Shown piece by piece: positions 12,192 to 24,567 of a DNA stretch of 64,000 nucleotides. Each line of letters begins with the position of its first letter. Positions within the stretch are counted from its first letter, which is position 1. The stretch covers positions 67,258,231 to 67,322,230 of the forward strand of contig OY740768.1 in assembly GCA_963513935.1 (NCBI GenBank), given 5' to 3'. The stretch is from Aphrophora alni. Its lineage: Eukaryota; Arthropoda; Insecta; Hemiptera; Aphrophoridae. Below the pieces are notes generated by a model, which made no database searches, had not been told where the DNA came from, and was given only the letters and a program-made list of their open reading frames with translations. The translations under genes and the position numbers were made by a program.

Positions 12192-15100
12192 GAGAAAAAT
12201 ATAGAGGTACTAAAGGAGATTAAGCGGAAGACATTCGAAATGGGATGCTAAATAAAATTGAATTTAAAATGAACATAAAGGGATTATCGGGATAAATTTC
12301 TCACTCTTCCTCTGAGGTCTCACAGTTTGTTTCTAGAATACACTGATTTCTGTCAAGAGGACTTATCTTGATTCTAATTGGGGAAGAACCTAGTCGGAAA
12401 TGGCAATTATTCGGTCGGAGAAGTCTTTTGATCAAAATGCTTTTGGAAAAGTCGATATGCTTCCGTCGCTTTGAAGCCGACTCCTTAACAGTAATGCCCT
12501 TTCTCCGGACCTGGAAATGGGGAAACTTTTTAATAGTCTCTTGGTTTCGCTTTTCTTCCTTACAAGGCTAATAAAATTTTAAGTATTCTTTTACAAACTG
12601 CTTCATTTTTTTTTTTTATTCAACAATTTTGCTATATTTTGTTAAATATTGAAATATGTTCTTGGGATATTAGTATGTTTTGATCGAACCTCAAGTGTAA
12701 GCTTAGAAAATTAATATTTTAATTTTGTTCAGACTTTTAAGTGATAGTTTTTAATGATGAAGGACTTGTTTGTTTGATAACAGTTAATCCATGAAAGTGA
12801 TAATTTTTTTTTCACCCAATTTTCAATTATGGGTGCTTTATTTATTGTATGAATAGTTAAGGGATTTATTAACCCTTTCGCCTTCTTTATTTTCTAGAAT
12901 GATAGAATGATCGTTATGTTTACAATGTTGTAGGACAAATGTACAACTTTTCAAAACTCTATGTTTCCTTTCCTGGTAAAATTGACAATTCTCTGGACTA
13001 AATGGTGTATTTACGATTAACATTAAACCAGCTCAAAGTGTTTATTTAATCGTAAGAACAGTTAAGTAAAGTGTTATTCCGTTGATGGATTTGGTCGAGT
13101 GAGAGAGAAAATGAAGAAAACAATAAAATCACCATTATATTCAAGAATTACTGATGCGACTATAAATTCTTGAAAGAATGACAACGTTTAGTACGGTGCT
13201 GATGTAGATTTATAAAAAATAACATTGTCTATAGTCATGAATTTAACTAGTTAAAAAAAAATTGCCATTCATTTAATTTTTAACTTTTCTATGTGTATTT
13301 CTTATAACTGAAAAATTTGTAGGGATTTTATTAACAAAATATTTTTTCTAAGTGTAAAAGAAAGGTTTTCTAAGTTTTTTTACAACTATTTCTAGAGTAG
13401 TTTTTGTAAAATGGAATCGAAAACTTAATTAGAGAATTAAAAATCTGCCCATTCATTTGAGTTCTAGAGCAAATACATCTGAACGTTCCAAACATCAGAT
13501 TTTGTTATGGATTTGATTATTAGAGTTTGAAAGGCGAGGTCATGGCATTTAACTATGGGATTTCTTTTACCTAAAAACAGTAAATCTCCGATTGTTGTAA
13601 TAATGGAGGGCATTTAGTCAAAAATAGTGCATAATTTCGGAACTGGTTTTTGAGCTAGATGACATCTTATTTGAACAAAAATTTACCGAAATGTGATTAA
13701 GTAATTTGAACCGTGATATTACCACACTGTTCACTAGAAAACTAAGAGTATATGATATATGTATGTACTTATATACCAAAGTTCTAGCTTATTCATTTAC
13801 CCTAAATTTTCTTTTTTATTAATACCTTACCGAAAATAGTTATGCCCAATTAATTTTTGTAAAGTATGTGTTTTTTGTGAATGTGGTCGATGTAAATTTC
13901 AATTATTTGTTTTGTTGCTAATGTAATGAACAGTATTCTATACATATGACACTTTGTAGGATTATAATTGTAAATGTTTATTTAAAATTTGTAAATGTTC
14001 AGAATAACGAATTAAACATCATACACATTTAATAAAAAAGGCACGTGAAATGTAAGCAAATATAAAACTAATGTATGTGCCAAAAATATGTCTTTAATTA
14101 ACCTATTTAACTTCATTTTCGTTATTTGGCATTGAAGACAATTTCAAGCAACCTAACCCATTGTCTTCACCGCAAGCTAGAAGGAAGAAATACCACTTTT
14201 TCTACATCACTAAATCCTGTCCACACCATTTTTTTACATGCGCACAATATTATTTTTAATAACTTTTACAAATTTGGAGGCTGATCTATTGGAATGGGAA
14301 TCAAAAAAATTATTGATAACTGCCAACCCAAATCTTTGGTGTAAATTATTACCTAGCCACAATTTTGTTTCAGTAAATATACTCTTTTTAGGCCCAGGAG
14401 TGCTGCATTATATACCTGTTTATATTTTATTTAAATCATATACAGTTTTTGAGTACCGTATAAGCTCAGGATTCATGTTGTTCCACACTTTAAAATATTA
14501 TATAATTTAAGAATATATTTTTTAAAGGAAAAAAACCGGGTGTGTTGGCATTACGCAGAGTATATATCAAACTACTTAAGGGGATATTGTAAAAATCATA
14601 ATAGTGAATCATAAGTGTTCAAAAACTTTTTTTTGTAAAGTATATGCTACTAGTGGTAAAACGGTGCATATTAAAAGTTCCTACTCCAGACACCCTTAGT
14701 TTAAACAATTGTTTTAGTAAATCTGTCCTTACGCCAATAAAGCATTTATAAACTTTCTGTGAATATTTTGTAATGTTTGACACATTTTTTAGAATCTACA
14801 TTCAATTTCCAACAACAGTCATATTACAGGTAAATTTTGAAAATAGGTTTGAAGTTTTAAAGGTTTGAATAAATAACCTGTAAATACGTTTTCAGAAAAA
14901 TCTATTCCGTTATGACCTATTTCAGGATTAAACGTTTATAAGCCCCCACTATAAATAAAGCAAATCAATAATACATTATTTTAAAATATTGACATTTTAT
15001 CTAATTTAATGTTGTTGGCTATTAATGGTAAAAGCACTCTTTCCAGTGATTCCTGGAAGTAGCGTTTAGACAAATGGAAGTTTTAAATCTGACTTGGTTT

Positions 15101-16321
15101 GCTGCACCGTGAATTTATTTCCCATATAACTGCCTCCCTAGCTTTGTTGTTGTTGAATGGAATAACAGAGCTTCTCTTCTCTCCAACTACTATTCTCTTT
15201 GTTACACTTACTTGTGTTTATTATATGTGAATATAAATTATTGTCCTAAGTGTGGTTTGTGCAATGGCCTTGACTACTAAAAATGTACAATAACAGTAGG
15301 CCTAACATTAATACATTCAGCGTTGGTATGAGCATTTGGAACGTTTTGTTGTTTTACATTTTAATTTGGCTCATTATGGAATAGGAAATCGAAGTTTAAA
15401 ATATTTTCTACGTATTTATAACCAATTTAATGCATATAGCCACAATAAATACTGTTAATGTATATGAATATAGGTCTGTAAAATGATATTATTTTTAAAT
15501 TTCCAAAATATCTTCATTTACAAGTCAGATTGTCACAAAAAACCTGTGTCGAAATAAAATATATCATCATCGATAGTTGAACAATTAAATATATGACACT
15601 ATTGATATTTAACGTTTAACATAATCAAGTAAGCTAAAAACACTAAAATAAATATACGAAATAATTGAAAATAGGAGTTGTGGAAAACAGTCATTTTTTA
15701 TTTTGTACATCTCTCATTTTGAAGTTTGTTTCTTTATTAATGTGTCATTCATGGTTTCAAAAAATGTTCGTTTACTACATGGGCTAACTTATAAACATTT
15801 TTAAAAAGAAGATTTAGCTTATGACTAGAGTGAGCTACTAGAATAGTGAAAAAATTGCTTTTAATATTTTGATATTATGTGGATATTTGTTTTCAGAAAA
15901 GAAGTTTTAATAAACCAACATCAATATGTAAAATTATTAAAAGAAATGTTTCAGTTACAATTCATTAAGAAAAATGCTCTAGTTTATTTAAGCATATTTT
16001 TTGATTTACCGGCAAGGCACTATCAAGTAATGTATATGTGTCAAAGGAAAAAACAAGTGGTACTTTTGTCAATATGGGATAGCTGCATTTTTGGGAGGCG
16101 AACATTCGATTTGTTTTATTTTGTCGAAGAATTCTTTATTTATTTCTGATTAAAAATAAATATACTTGTAGATAGTGTGGATATTGCGCATCAAAATAAA
16201 GTAAATCGTGACATCCGATTCAAGGGTTTTTAAAAATCTTGATCCATATTTGTTGATAAATCTTGCTTAAAATTGTGACACTTAGTGCAAATGTATGGAA
16301 GGATAAGCAACTAATGTGTCT
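11831..16321. other. AT-rich noncoding stretch
   Basis: No convincing gene. A GC-richer patch at about 12300-12570 has a 67-codon frame (start 12368) without recognisable motifs. Other contents: a TA microsatellite (12142-12186), TTAACCCTTTCGCC at 12869-12882 resembling a piggyBac-like end, and a TAGGCCTA octamer at 15297-15304. Confidence 0.55.
12142..12186. repeat. (TA)n microsatellite
   Basis: About 45 bases of uninterrupted alternating A and T. Confidence 0.95.
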
Positions 16322-16501
16322 TAGAAACATGAAAGCTTTCTACTAGATCCAGTACTGATAGCCACCAGGCCAATATACAAAGATCTACATAATGAAGAGT
16401 TATTGAAGCGGTTTTTACATGGGAAGAGGCAAAACCCAACTTGGTGTAACAGATGCAGTAATATCTACGAAGGTGCCATTGCTAAAACAAATGAAATTTA
16501 A
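16322..16501 (+). pseudogene. transposon-like coding fragment, decayed
   Basis: Between in-frame stops at 16322-16324 and 16499-16501 a frame reads SFLLDPVLIATRPIYKDL, then NEELLKRFLHGKRQNP, then WCNRCSNIYEG. The order 'LL.RC.HGKTQNxNES...W..CPK' is one I remember from uncharacterised proteins repeated in arthropod genomes and probably transposon-encoded. Here the segment after QNP is altered. Flanking sequence to about 16640 keeps a mixed, coding-like composition but is broken by stops. It looks like an old relic; the family is uncertain. Confidence 0.35.
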
Positions 16502-19500
16502 AGGGTACAGGTTAAACCTGGGGAATTGACGATAGAAGACCTAAAATATACCGATTAGTGTAAGATTCTGAAAGCTAATAGCATAAACAAAACCACAAAC
16601 TAAGATGGAAGTTTCTGAAGCAGAACAATATTGACCAGGTGGATAATTTGTAGAAATAAAGCATATTTTACCTTTATTTTCATTTATCAGAAAATGTGCT
16701 TTTCATTTACACTATCGAATGAACCCGTTGAATTAAATTAGCTTTTTACATATATAATAGAGTGATATAAACAAGGTTTCTAATATATATTGTGAGAAGA
16801 CTTTATGTTTTTTTTAAAAAAAAAGTTAACTTGGAAAACATTTTGAACAAATTATTTGCAAATTTAAATTTTTGTGTGCTATTAAATTGTTTAGAAGACA
16901 ATTTTAGTACATTATGTTTAAAAAATATGTTAGAAGATAGGTAAAAATATTAAATCTGTAGATTTAATAATTTTTGTAAAAATGGTACCTAACTAAATCT
17001 AGAACTACTAAATGCATGGGAGGCCAAAAAGTTCAGCTGTCTTAAATGTGTACAAAAACTAAGGATGGTAAATATTATATAAGCAAATTATAGCTTTCCT
17101 AGTTTTCTTTGAAAATATCGTAGAGTGTAAGAGAAGATAATTATAATATACATAACTTTGATTTTGTTTCTGTTTAATAACATTGGATTCCACTGCTAAT
17201 AATAGTTACTAAAATTGAGCATTTGTTCAAAAAAATTGTTTCGTCGTCTTGTCGTCTATCTTGAGAATCTGACTATGCAAAATAGGAAATTAAAATATGA
17301 ACTTGTGTTTTTAAAAGACTTAGACGTCGGAAATGTAGTGGATTGCTAAAGTTATTTTCTTGAAGTGAGTTGAGGCGTAAAAATCGCGTAAGGAGCTAAA
17401 ACGGCACGTGTGGCGGAGGAAGGGGTGGTTGTGGAAGGGTGCTTTACTGAAATATAGTCACTTGCCTCTACGATTACATTTCAACGTTTCTCCACAAATA
17501 TTTTCGCATTTGCAAACACGTATCAAAGAGTTATTGCACATGAAGGAATGAAATCCGTTTCTGAATAAAATTATGTTCTTAATTGTTTATACCTTATCCT
17601 TTCTAAAATTATGTAAAAACTTTGATCTCTTTCTGTTTTTAGTACTATAAGCGTAGATTATTTGACGGTTACATTAATTGTAAGTATTAATTGTTAGATA
17701 TTGTGCTGTTTTCACAATAGCACAATGAACGCAGTAACTACATTCATTCTGTTTTCTTTCACAGTAACGCATTAGCACAATAACTAATTTCAGCTTACAG
17801 ACTCTTTTTAAATTTCGTTTTCTCATTTTGTTTATTATATGAATGTCTTTATTTGTTTTAAATTTGAAATAGCTTTGACAAACGGGGAGTCATAGGCAAG
17901 AGATTTTTTCTGATCCTATGTGTGGGAAAATCCTGAATTTTGACTGAAATCCTGCAACAAATAACGTAATAACTTGTTATCCCTATCGTGTTATTAGGTA
18001 GCTATCATGAATTTTGTTCTTTAGAAAAAGAAGGGAGGAAAGATATGTGGTTTTCAAAAATATCCATATTCCAAATTTGATAGAAATCAATCCACTTTTT
18101 GTACTATAGAGGACACAGACGAGATACAGACATAAGTAAAAGAACACTTTAAGACTCTGGTGACATAAATAGAATAATTTTTATTAAAAACTAACAGATT
18201 TTTTGTCGCATCACATAATATTTTCTATATGCCTTACACGTGGGAGTTGGTAAAAACCTAAAATTTCCAAGATACAATATTTCTTGTGGGATTTTCTTAT
18301 TTTGAATTAGTATGTCTATTCTTTAAGTGAGCTTAGAGTTATGCTAAATTTGACTAATACTTAAATATAGGTAGGCCTAATACATCTTTCTACTTTGAGT
18401 TTATGTGAGTAACAAGTAACTGTTAATTTTCCTCGTATAAAACACATTTGTTCATCATTAGATTGTAGAGTTGTTGATGGATGTGGTAGGACGTACAAGT
18501 AAAATGGATATATTGGAATTCCGCTTTTTGGAACGTGATATTTGGCCGCTTTTTCAAAATTTACAAATCAATTTTTAAAGTAGTCCTAAGATTGTTAAAA
18601 TTGAGCCGATGTGTAAAGGATAATTGGGAAAAAAATGTAGACTTCTGAAGTAGTTTCGAGTGTCGGCGTTTTCACGAAAGAAATAGCAATTTCAAGAAAT
18701 TGTAAATAATAAAGACGATAAAATGAATAGATTGGAGAGGAATAACATTAGAGGTAAGTAATTGATGAATGTTCAAAGTCTTTTCACAAATATGTCTTCA
18801 AACTGACATATAGGATTAACGACCTCGACTGTGGAATAACAATCTCTGGTGGAACTACATTTAGTGAAAAATAAAATTTGACACATTGAAATTCAATTTG
18901 ATTAGATGGAGCACGCAAAGGAAATGGCAGCGGAATGCACGTCATCGCACTGAGCACGCTAGATACGAATTGTGGTTCCAAGTAAGCCCTTATGTATTCT
19001 AAATTATGTAGGAGAGTAAATGTTTTACGCTAATTGGTATGTTAAATGCGAAAGCATTCTGACAATAAAGCTCATGCAAATAGATTTAAAGGAAATAAAC
19101 TACCATGTATATTTATTTTTCAAATCGTTCTTTGTTTTGTTATTGTTGATTGATAGTTATTTTTGTTATTAATAGAGTGTATTGTTCAGTTCTTAATTTT
19201 TGTATAATAAGAAAATCAAGATTGAAACTACATTATATTCGAAATTTCAACAGTTGAACGTACGAGGACTTATCCTACTGGTGTTTGAAAATACATGAAG
19301 AAAATTTTATTAGTGTTTTACATTAGAGCTGCCAAATAAATAGACATATCCACTTTGCCGTGTATTTAAACGAACATACTAAATTTTATGAAATTTGACT
19401 TAAGGACTTTTATTAACTTATTTTGTTATAGATTAAGAAATTATTCACTGAAAATAATTTTGTAATCTCCATCCATCGTAAAATAGGTTGAAGAATTTTT

Positions 19501-20564
19501 GATTTCGCAAATTATTTGTCTCATTGGCCTTAGGATTATTTGTGACTTGGTTCATTTAAATAGGTTCAAAACATAACTACGGACAAATCCCAAGTTTAAA
19601 TATCTCATATTGTACAATCTCGTGGTACCGTTGTGGGCATCTTTCCTCATCAGCTGTCGGTTCCAAGTTTACATTTCAGAATAGGAAGTCCATAAGCAAT
19701 GCAAATCAAGTGGGGGTTTCACTCGGTTTCAGGGATTGTAACCATAATGGAAATATTATCATGACGCGCTCTTAACCATAGCAATTGTATAAACCAGATT
19801 GTATTTCTCTGTTCTTAGTTAAAAAAAAAAATATTGCGAATAATTAATTATGATACTTCAAGTGCTTCTGATTTTTTAAATATAGTATTAAATTTATTAT
19901 TATTAATCTTTTTTATTTATTTTTGCACCAGCCAAAGCCAAACCTATACTTTCACAAGAGAGTTTTACTTAATGAAAATTACGTATTTATAATTTAATTT
20001 TATGTTTCATACTTACAGCTATTATGTTAGATTTATAAATTTCCTTTTTTTTCAGTATGAGATCATTCACTTGGTTTTAAATTTATTACGTTCACTCTCA
20101 CTTAAAAATCCGATGTTTATCTTGTAAACTATTTTGCATTGTTCCTTTGCTGATGAAGAAAAAAACCGCGATAATTTAAAAGCTTAGCACAGATACGGAT
20201 ATGGTTTATAATTTTAAAATTGAATCATTTCATATTGAATCCTTTTTAACTTTTTAGTATTTGTAATACTATATAAAATTTGAGGATACTGCAAATTAAA
20301 AATGCAATGATTCCTCTCTAGCCTACTATGAATTCGTACCATAAAATTAAAATTATAAGTATTGTACTTTGGTTTTTAAAATTTATTGTAAATTATTTTG
20401 TAATTTTAAAACATACACAATAATCCAAATTGTATACATATATAGTACACGAATGAAAACATTTAAGTTTATGTATTATATCAATGTATATAAGTGAAGA
20501 GAATAAAATTTTGTTTGTAAACTTTTAAAACATTTATTTACTCTCTATAACGTAGATAGTAGTT
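16502..20564. other. AT-rich noncoding stretch
   Basis: No gene seen. It includes a purine-rich patch near 17395-17440 (ACGGCACGTGTGGCGGAGG) and a TAGGCCTA octamer at 18372-18379. A mixed-composition segment at about 18800-18990 has no supported exon. Confidence 0.55.
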
Positions 20565-20600
20565 ACTGAGGATGATGACATATTCAAGAAACGCGTTTAC
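20565..20600 (+). repeat. retroelement-end motif (GATGA...GAAACGCG)
   Basis: The sequence ACTGAGGATGATGACATATT followed by CAAGAAACGCG matches the pattern 'GATGA, short stem, (C)GAAACGCG' at the ends of Penelope-like and other arthropod retroelements, where it is part of a hammerhead-type ribozyme. Two further copies of the theme occur at about 42811 and 50841. The stem here is weak, so ribozyme activity is not claimed. Confidence 0.35.
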
Positions 20601-23600
20601 AAAATTGTATTGTCCATTTGTGGAATTTACGTGTACTTTATTCTAATTTTTAGTAATTATTTGAATGTTTTGGTAAAGATTTTTTTAAAAATTGTCTGTG
20701 TTTTTTCACAAATTGTACATTTCTTAATAGTTATAATGGGTAACTATTTTTTACACCTCTCTTGTCCGTCTTGTCCTGGATCCCTAAACATCAAGTTACA
20801 CGCTACTGGCTGTGCTGGCGCCTTCAATGTATTGGTGGAACATCCGCTTTAGAGGTTGAGTACCGAGTAGTTGCCCGGCTATATCACCCTTATTACACTT
20901 TCCTATCAGGTCTCTCATGACCAAATCTTCTTTTCTTCCGACCCTGTCGCTATTACAGTATGCAGGAATAAAGGTGTCTATTTTATGCTCTTTTTATTTC
21001 TACTTTTCTTCAAGGCGATAATGACCGCAAGGTTTGGCGTATTTTTAAAACATACGCCTTTGGTAACTAAGCTATGCCTTTCCATTTAATAAACAGGAAG
21101 CATTAGAGATTGAAGCTGTACAAATCATATAAATTTAACTCGAAACAATAATTTATGTTGTTTATATAATTTGCTTGTCCGTTGTTTCAAATAATAACAC
21201 TCCGTGTATTCATTTTTACTAAACTTGTGCTTCAGAACAAGTATTAAGTGTATGCTCGATCTACTAATAACAGAGCCGAGTTCAAATAATATCTTTGTCT
21301 TTTGTTCTACAGCTTCATATTGAATTGTGTTACTTACTTACGTAAAATGCAATTATATTTCTTCCTTTTGTATGGAACGCTATTGTAATAACTACTGCTT
21401 AAATTTACCTGTGCTCAGTAGTATGAATGTTCACAGGTTTATAGTACAGACTATACAGGTTACGTTTTCAGAATAGAGTCTATTGACGTGGAGAAGAGAT
21501 GCCTCCAACTAAAACCAGATTACAATATAATATTGTTGTAGTTTATTTAGTAAGATAAAATTTCTTTTTTTACCCAGTATACGGAGTACAGAGTAAGTTT
21601 GGTAATCGCAAAATATGTCTACCTTTGTTTTTACTGATCTTCACATTCATGGCCTTAGAAAACAGAAAATGTTATTTGCGACATTTCGTTTTATTTTTAT
21701 TCCGGACTATGGTGTGCGCATATAGAACGCTATTAAAATTCAGGGGGGGGGAACGTATTAATAGAGTAACGCAGTAGTCAAAATGGCGCTCATTTAAAAC
21801 AATTTTTTGTAAACTCGGGTGTTGTTCAACTTATAACACACTAAATTAAATACAAATTTGTAGATTTCAATTCTACATGTAATGATTTAGCCCTAAATCT
21901 CTACGATAACAAATATCGAAGTTATTGTAAACAATGTAATTTTGGGACCATGACCTCCCAACGGAGATCGTTAGGGCTGAGTCATCGAGGCGAAAGTAGT
22001 GTGTGAAGGCACCTTTACATTTTCGAGACACTAGTGTAGACTTTTAAATATGCACAATCTAGTAGACCCCTGGAGTCTAGCTGACGCCAAGAAAGTTATA
22101 TAGACCAACACAACTACGAAATTCAGAAAACCTGTATAACAAAGATTTTAAACGTACTTCCTTACTGGGATAAGACCTCTTGATCTACCAATACAAGATC
22201 AAGTTTACAAGGAGTACTGTGATGATATTTACAATAGGAAAACAAGAATAGAACCATAAAAATAGAAGAAGAAAAAAACAAAAGTTTTTTTTGGTTCGCG
22301 GAATTTTTGTTTTCCAACCAGTACAGTTTAGTTTAACATTTCCTACAAGCCCTAAGAAATGAACTTTTTTAAATTGTAATTAGGTTAGGTTAGGTTGGTC
22401 TGAGTAAGCACCATAATGACACCCTACAACTTGCTTAAATCATACAAATAGAAAGTAGTACCTATAATTTTACAAAGTTTTCGTTTTAGGTTCTTTTAGG
22501 CTTTTCAATTTATTTGTTTTTCAGTTTAAGTAAATTTCTGTGTTATACTACAATTTATAAATATAACACTCATTTATTTTTTTCTCTATTCAAAAAACAT
22601 TTCTCCATCAATTGCATCTAAAATAAATTTAAAACATCTGAAAAAACGAAGCTGACCTGATATACTTTTAAAAGCCGTTGCATTTCAATAAATATCAGGT
22701 GATTCTAATTTACAAATCAATCTGTGAAATTACCAAAATATGTTTTCTCACATTCAAAATACATTCTCCATAATAATACATTCATTTATAATAGGGAAGT
22801 AAAAATATGTAAACTACAAAATTACTTTGTATTTAAAATTAGAAAAAATGAAAATACCCTAAATAATATCAACCTACCCCGTAATTTTTAATAATTCAAA
22901 TAATGTGTATCAGTACTTTTGAATTCATTTGTGCAAGGCAAGTTGTGTGAGGCTCTTTGTTAATTTATCATCATAGTAAACAATTTTAGGTTTCGTCGTT
23001 AATGGGTTCATATTAAACTAATTTAAATTAAATTAGTTCAACACAAATAGTTTTTAGTTAACGATAATTAATCTACGCGAAGCTGCTATTAACTTCGACA
23101 CAATTAAATGTACAACCCTTCTACAACGCTGAAACAAAAAGCAATATAGTCAATTAAACACCTCTTAACACTTTACACTCGGATAGCTATTTTAATTTGA
23201 TGCGAAGGAAAATTAAAATACTCTTTATTTATTGAATTAAATAACACGCCCTGGTGACAGTTGCAATAAGTTGTCTGGAAATGAAATTACCCGGCGGTAA
23301 TTTAATAACGAGTGATGTTGCATTTGGTGGGTTGTTTCTGCCATATTCACAGCCGTACGGTTTGCTTTTATTATCAATAAAATTATGGCGATTTGTCCTA
23401 ATTTATTGACTTAATATAGTGCGAAATATTCCAGAATAAAGCTTATGAATTGCTCTTTGTCGAATCCCTCTAACTGCGTTAACACTTGTGAGGATTTGAG
23501 TTATCTCAAGTAGTTCTAAGATCCTGATTCAGTTAACCATAACAACTATTTCAGAACTAATCACGCAATTCAAATTGTGTTAATTTTTTTCTTGTATTTA

Positions 23601-24363
23601 TTGACGTATATATAATCAAATCCTCTAGGCTACTCTTTCAAACATTGCTCCTATATCGCATCAAGTAGGAAAGTTGGTCGATACATTCAAATTCTTGTAT
23701 TTTAGTAATATAATAGTGTAGCTGATTCCAATATAACTTTATCCTGATTAGTTGATTAATTTTACTAGAACCCTGAGTGTCGGTTTTTTATCAAAAAGGT
23801 TACTCTACTCTTTAGAAATTATAAATAGTTCATACGGTTTCAGTTGTTTCTATTATAATAATGTTGTTATAAAATATGCTGAACAACTTGGTCTCTTCCA
23901 AGATATTTCGCAGAATACGAGGATTATATGTAATATACGAATTGATTCGTGTGATCTCTGTTTGAAATTATTTGTTAATGATGGAAGTTCAATTTTATTA
24001 TTATACATTTTTCGGACATTTGCCATCATTTGTGTGTTAAAAATTCAAAACGACGCTTCGGGAATAAGAACCAATTCCCGTTATCAAGTGACTAAAAACT
24101 AAAGAAACATGGAACTAGAAACTAAGCCTATGTGAGAAGTAAAATTGAATAAGAATACCACCAACCTTAATATCTAAGCATGCATCTCAGAGCTGAAACT
24201 GAGAAGTCAAAAAACACAATAATGATTTGTGTGGTTATTTTGTAGCACAGTCTATATTACAGCTTCGAGTCAGTCATCTTTGAGCGCAGACAAGAAACAA
24301 AATAAAGTCTTTTGTAATCAACTGTAATTGTTTTAACTTTTGTCTTACTATGTGTTATGTTAT
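20601..24363. other. noncoding stretch with mixed patches
   Basis: No convincing gene. The patch 20740-20960 has fairly coding-like sequence (a frame reading HLSCPSCPGSLNIKL, then GCAGAFNVLVEHPL) and may be a relic. The patch 21940-22280 has a short frame LDLPIQDQVYKEYCDDIYN. Three TTAGG units occur at 22380-22394. The region 22980-23530 is listed separately as a candidate regulatory element. The 116-codon frame starting at 23752 has no motif and an AT-driven composition. Confidence 0.5.
22980..23530. promoter_or_regulatory. candidate conserved regulatory region
   Basis: This stretch is less monotonous than its surroundings and dense in homeodomain-type cores: GTTAATGGG, a palindrome ACTAATTTAAATTAAATTAG (about 23017-23038), GATAATTAATC, CGGTAATTTAATAACGAG and TTATTATCAATAAAATTATG. 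It also has TGACAG, a MEIS/Homothorax-type site. No open frame supports coding. The call is an inference from composition and motif density alone. Confidence 0.3.
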
Positions 24364-24378
24364 TATAACCATTAGGAT
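24364..24378. repeat. target-site duplication of the LINE (left copy)
   Basis: TATAACCATTAGGAT, identical to 26436-26450. It flanks the A-rich 3' tail of the element (the T-rich side on the plus strand). Confidence 0.9.
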
Positions 24379-24430
24379 TTTTTATTATATTATTTATTTA
24401 TTCTATCTATCATTACATAATACAATTACA
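24379..24430 (-). repeat. A-rich 3' tail of the LINE
   Basis: On the minus strand the sequence preceding the duplication is AATAAATAAATAATATAATA plus AAAAA, the 3' tail from which target-primed reverse transcription started. Confidence 0.75.
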
Positions 24431-24567
24431 ATAACAAACAGAACAAAATCAACATCTTGACCAATCCCAATAGGATCAACTAAAGACTTATATATCTAAT
24501 ACATCACATTTGTAGGGCTAACATTAATAATAATAATATGGTCCCTTCGCCATTAATCACCAGCTCA

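Noticed and set aside
12368..12571. 67-codon frame in a GC-richer patch
   Set aside because: No recognisable motif and no acceptor/donor pair in phase; kept only as a compositional note.
20610..20852. 80-codon frame ending GCAGAFNVLVEHPL
   Set aside because: Only the last 30 codons look protein-like; no splice context, no family; could be a relic but unsupported.
22170..22260. Short frame LDLPIQDQVYKEYCDDIYN
   Set aside because: About 25 codons between stops; too short to assign.
22380..22394. Three TTAGG units as telomere sequence
   Set aside because: Only three units inside single-copy-looking DNA; not a telomere, though compatible with an insect genome.
23752..24102. 116-codon plus-strand open frame
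   Set aside because: Longest non-transposon frame, but no motif, AT-driven residues (Ile, Asn, Tyr, Phe), no splice or promoter context; chance frame.
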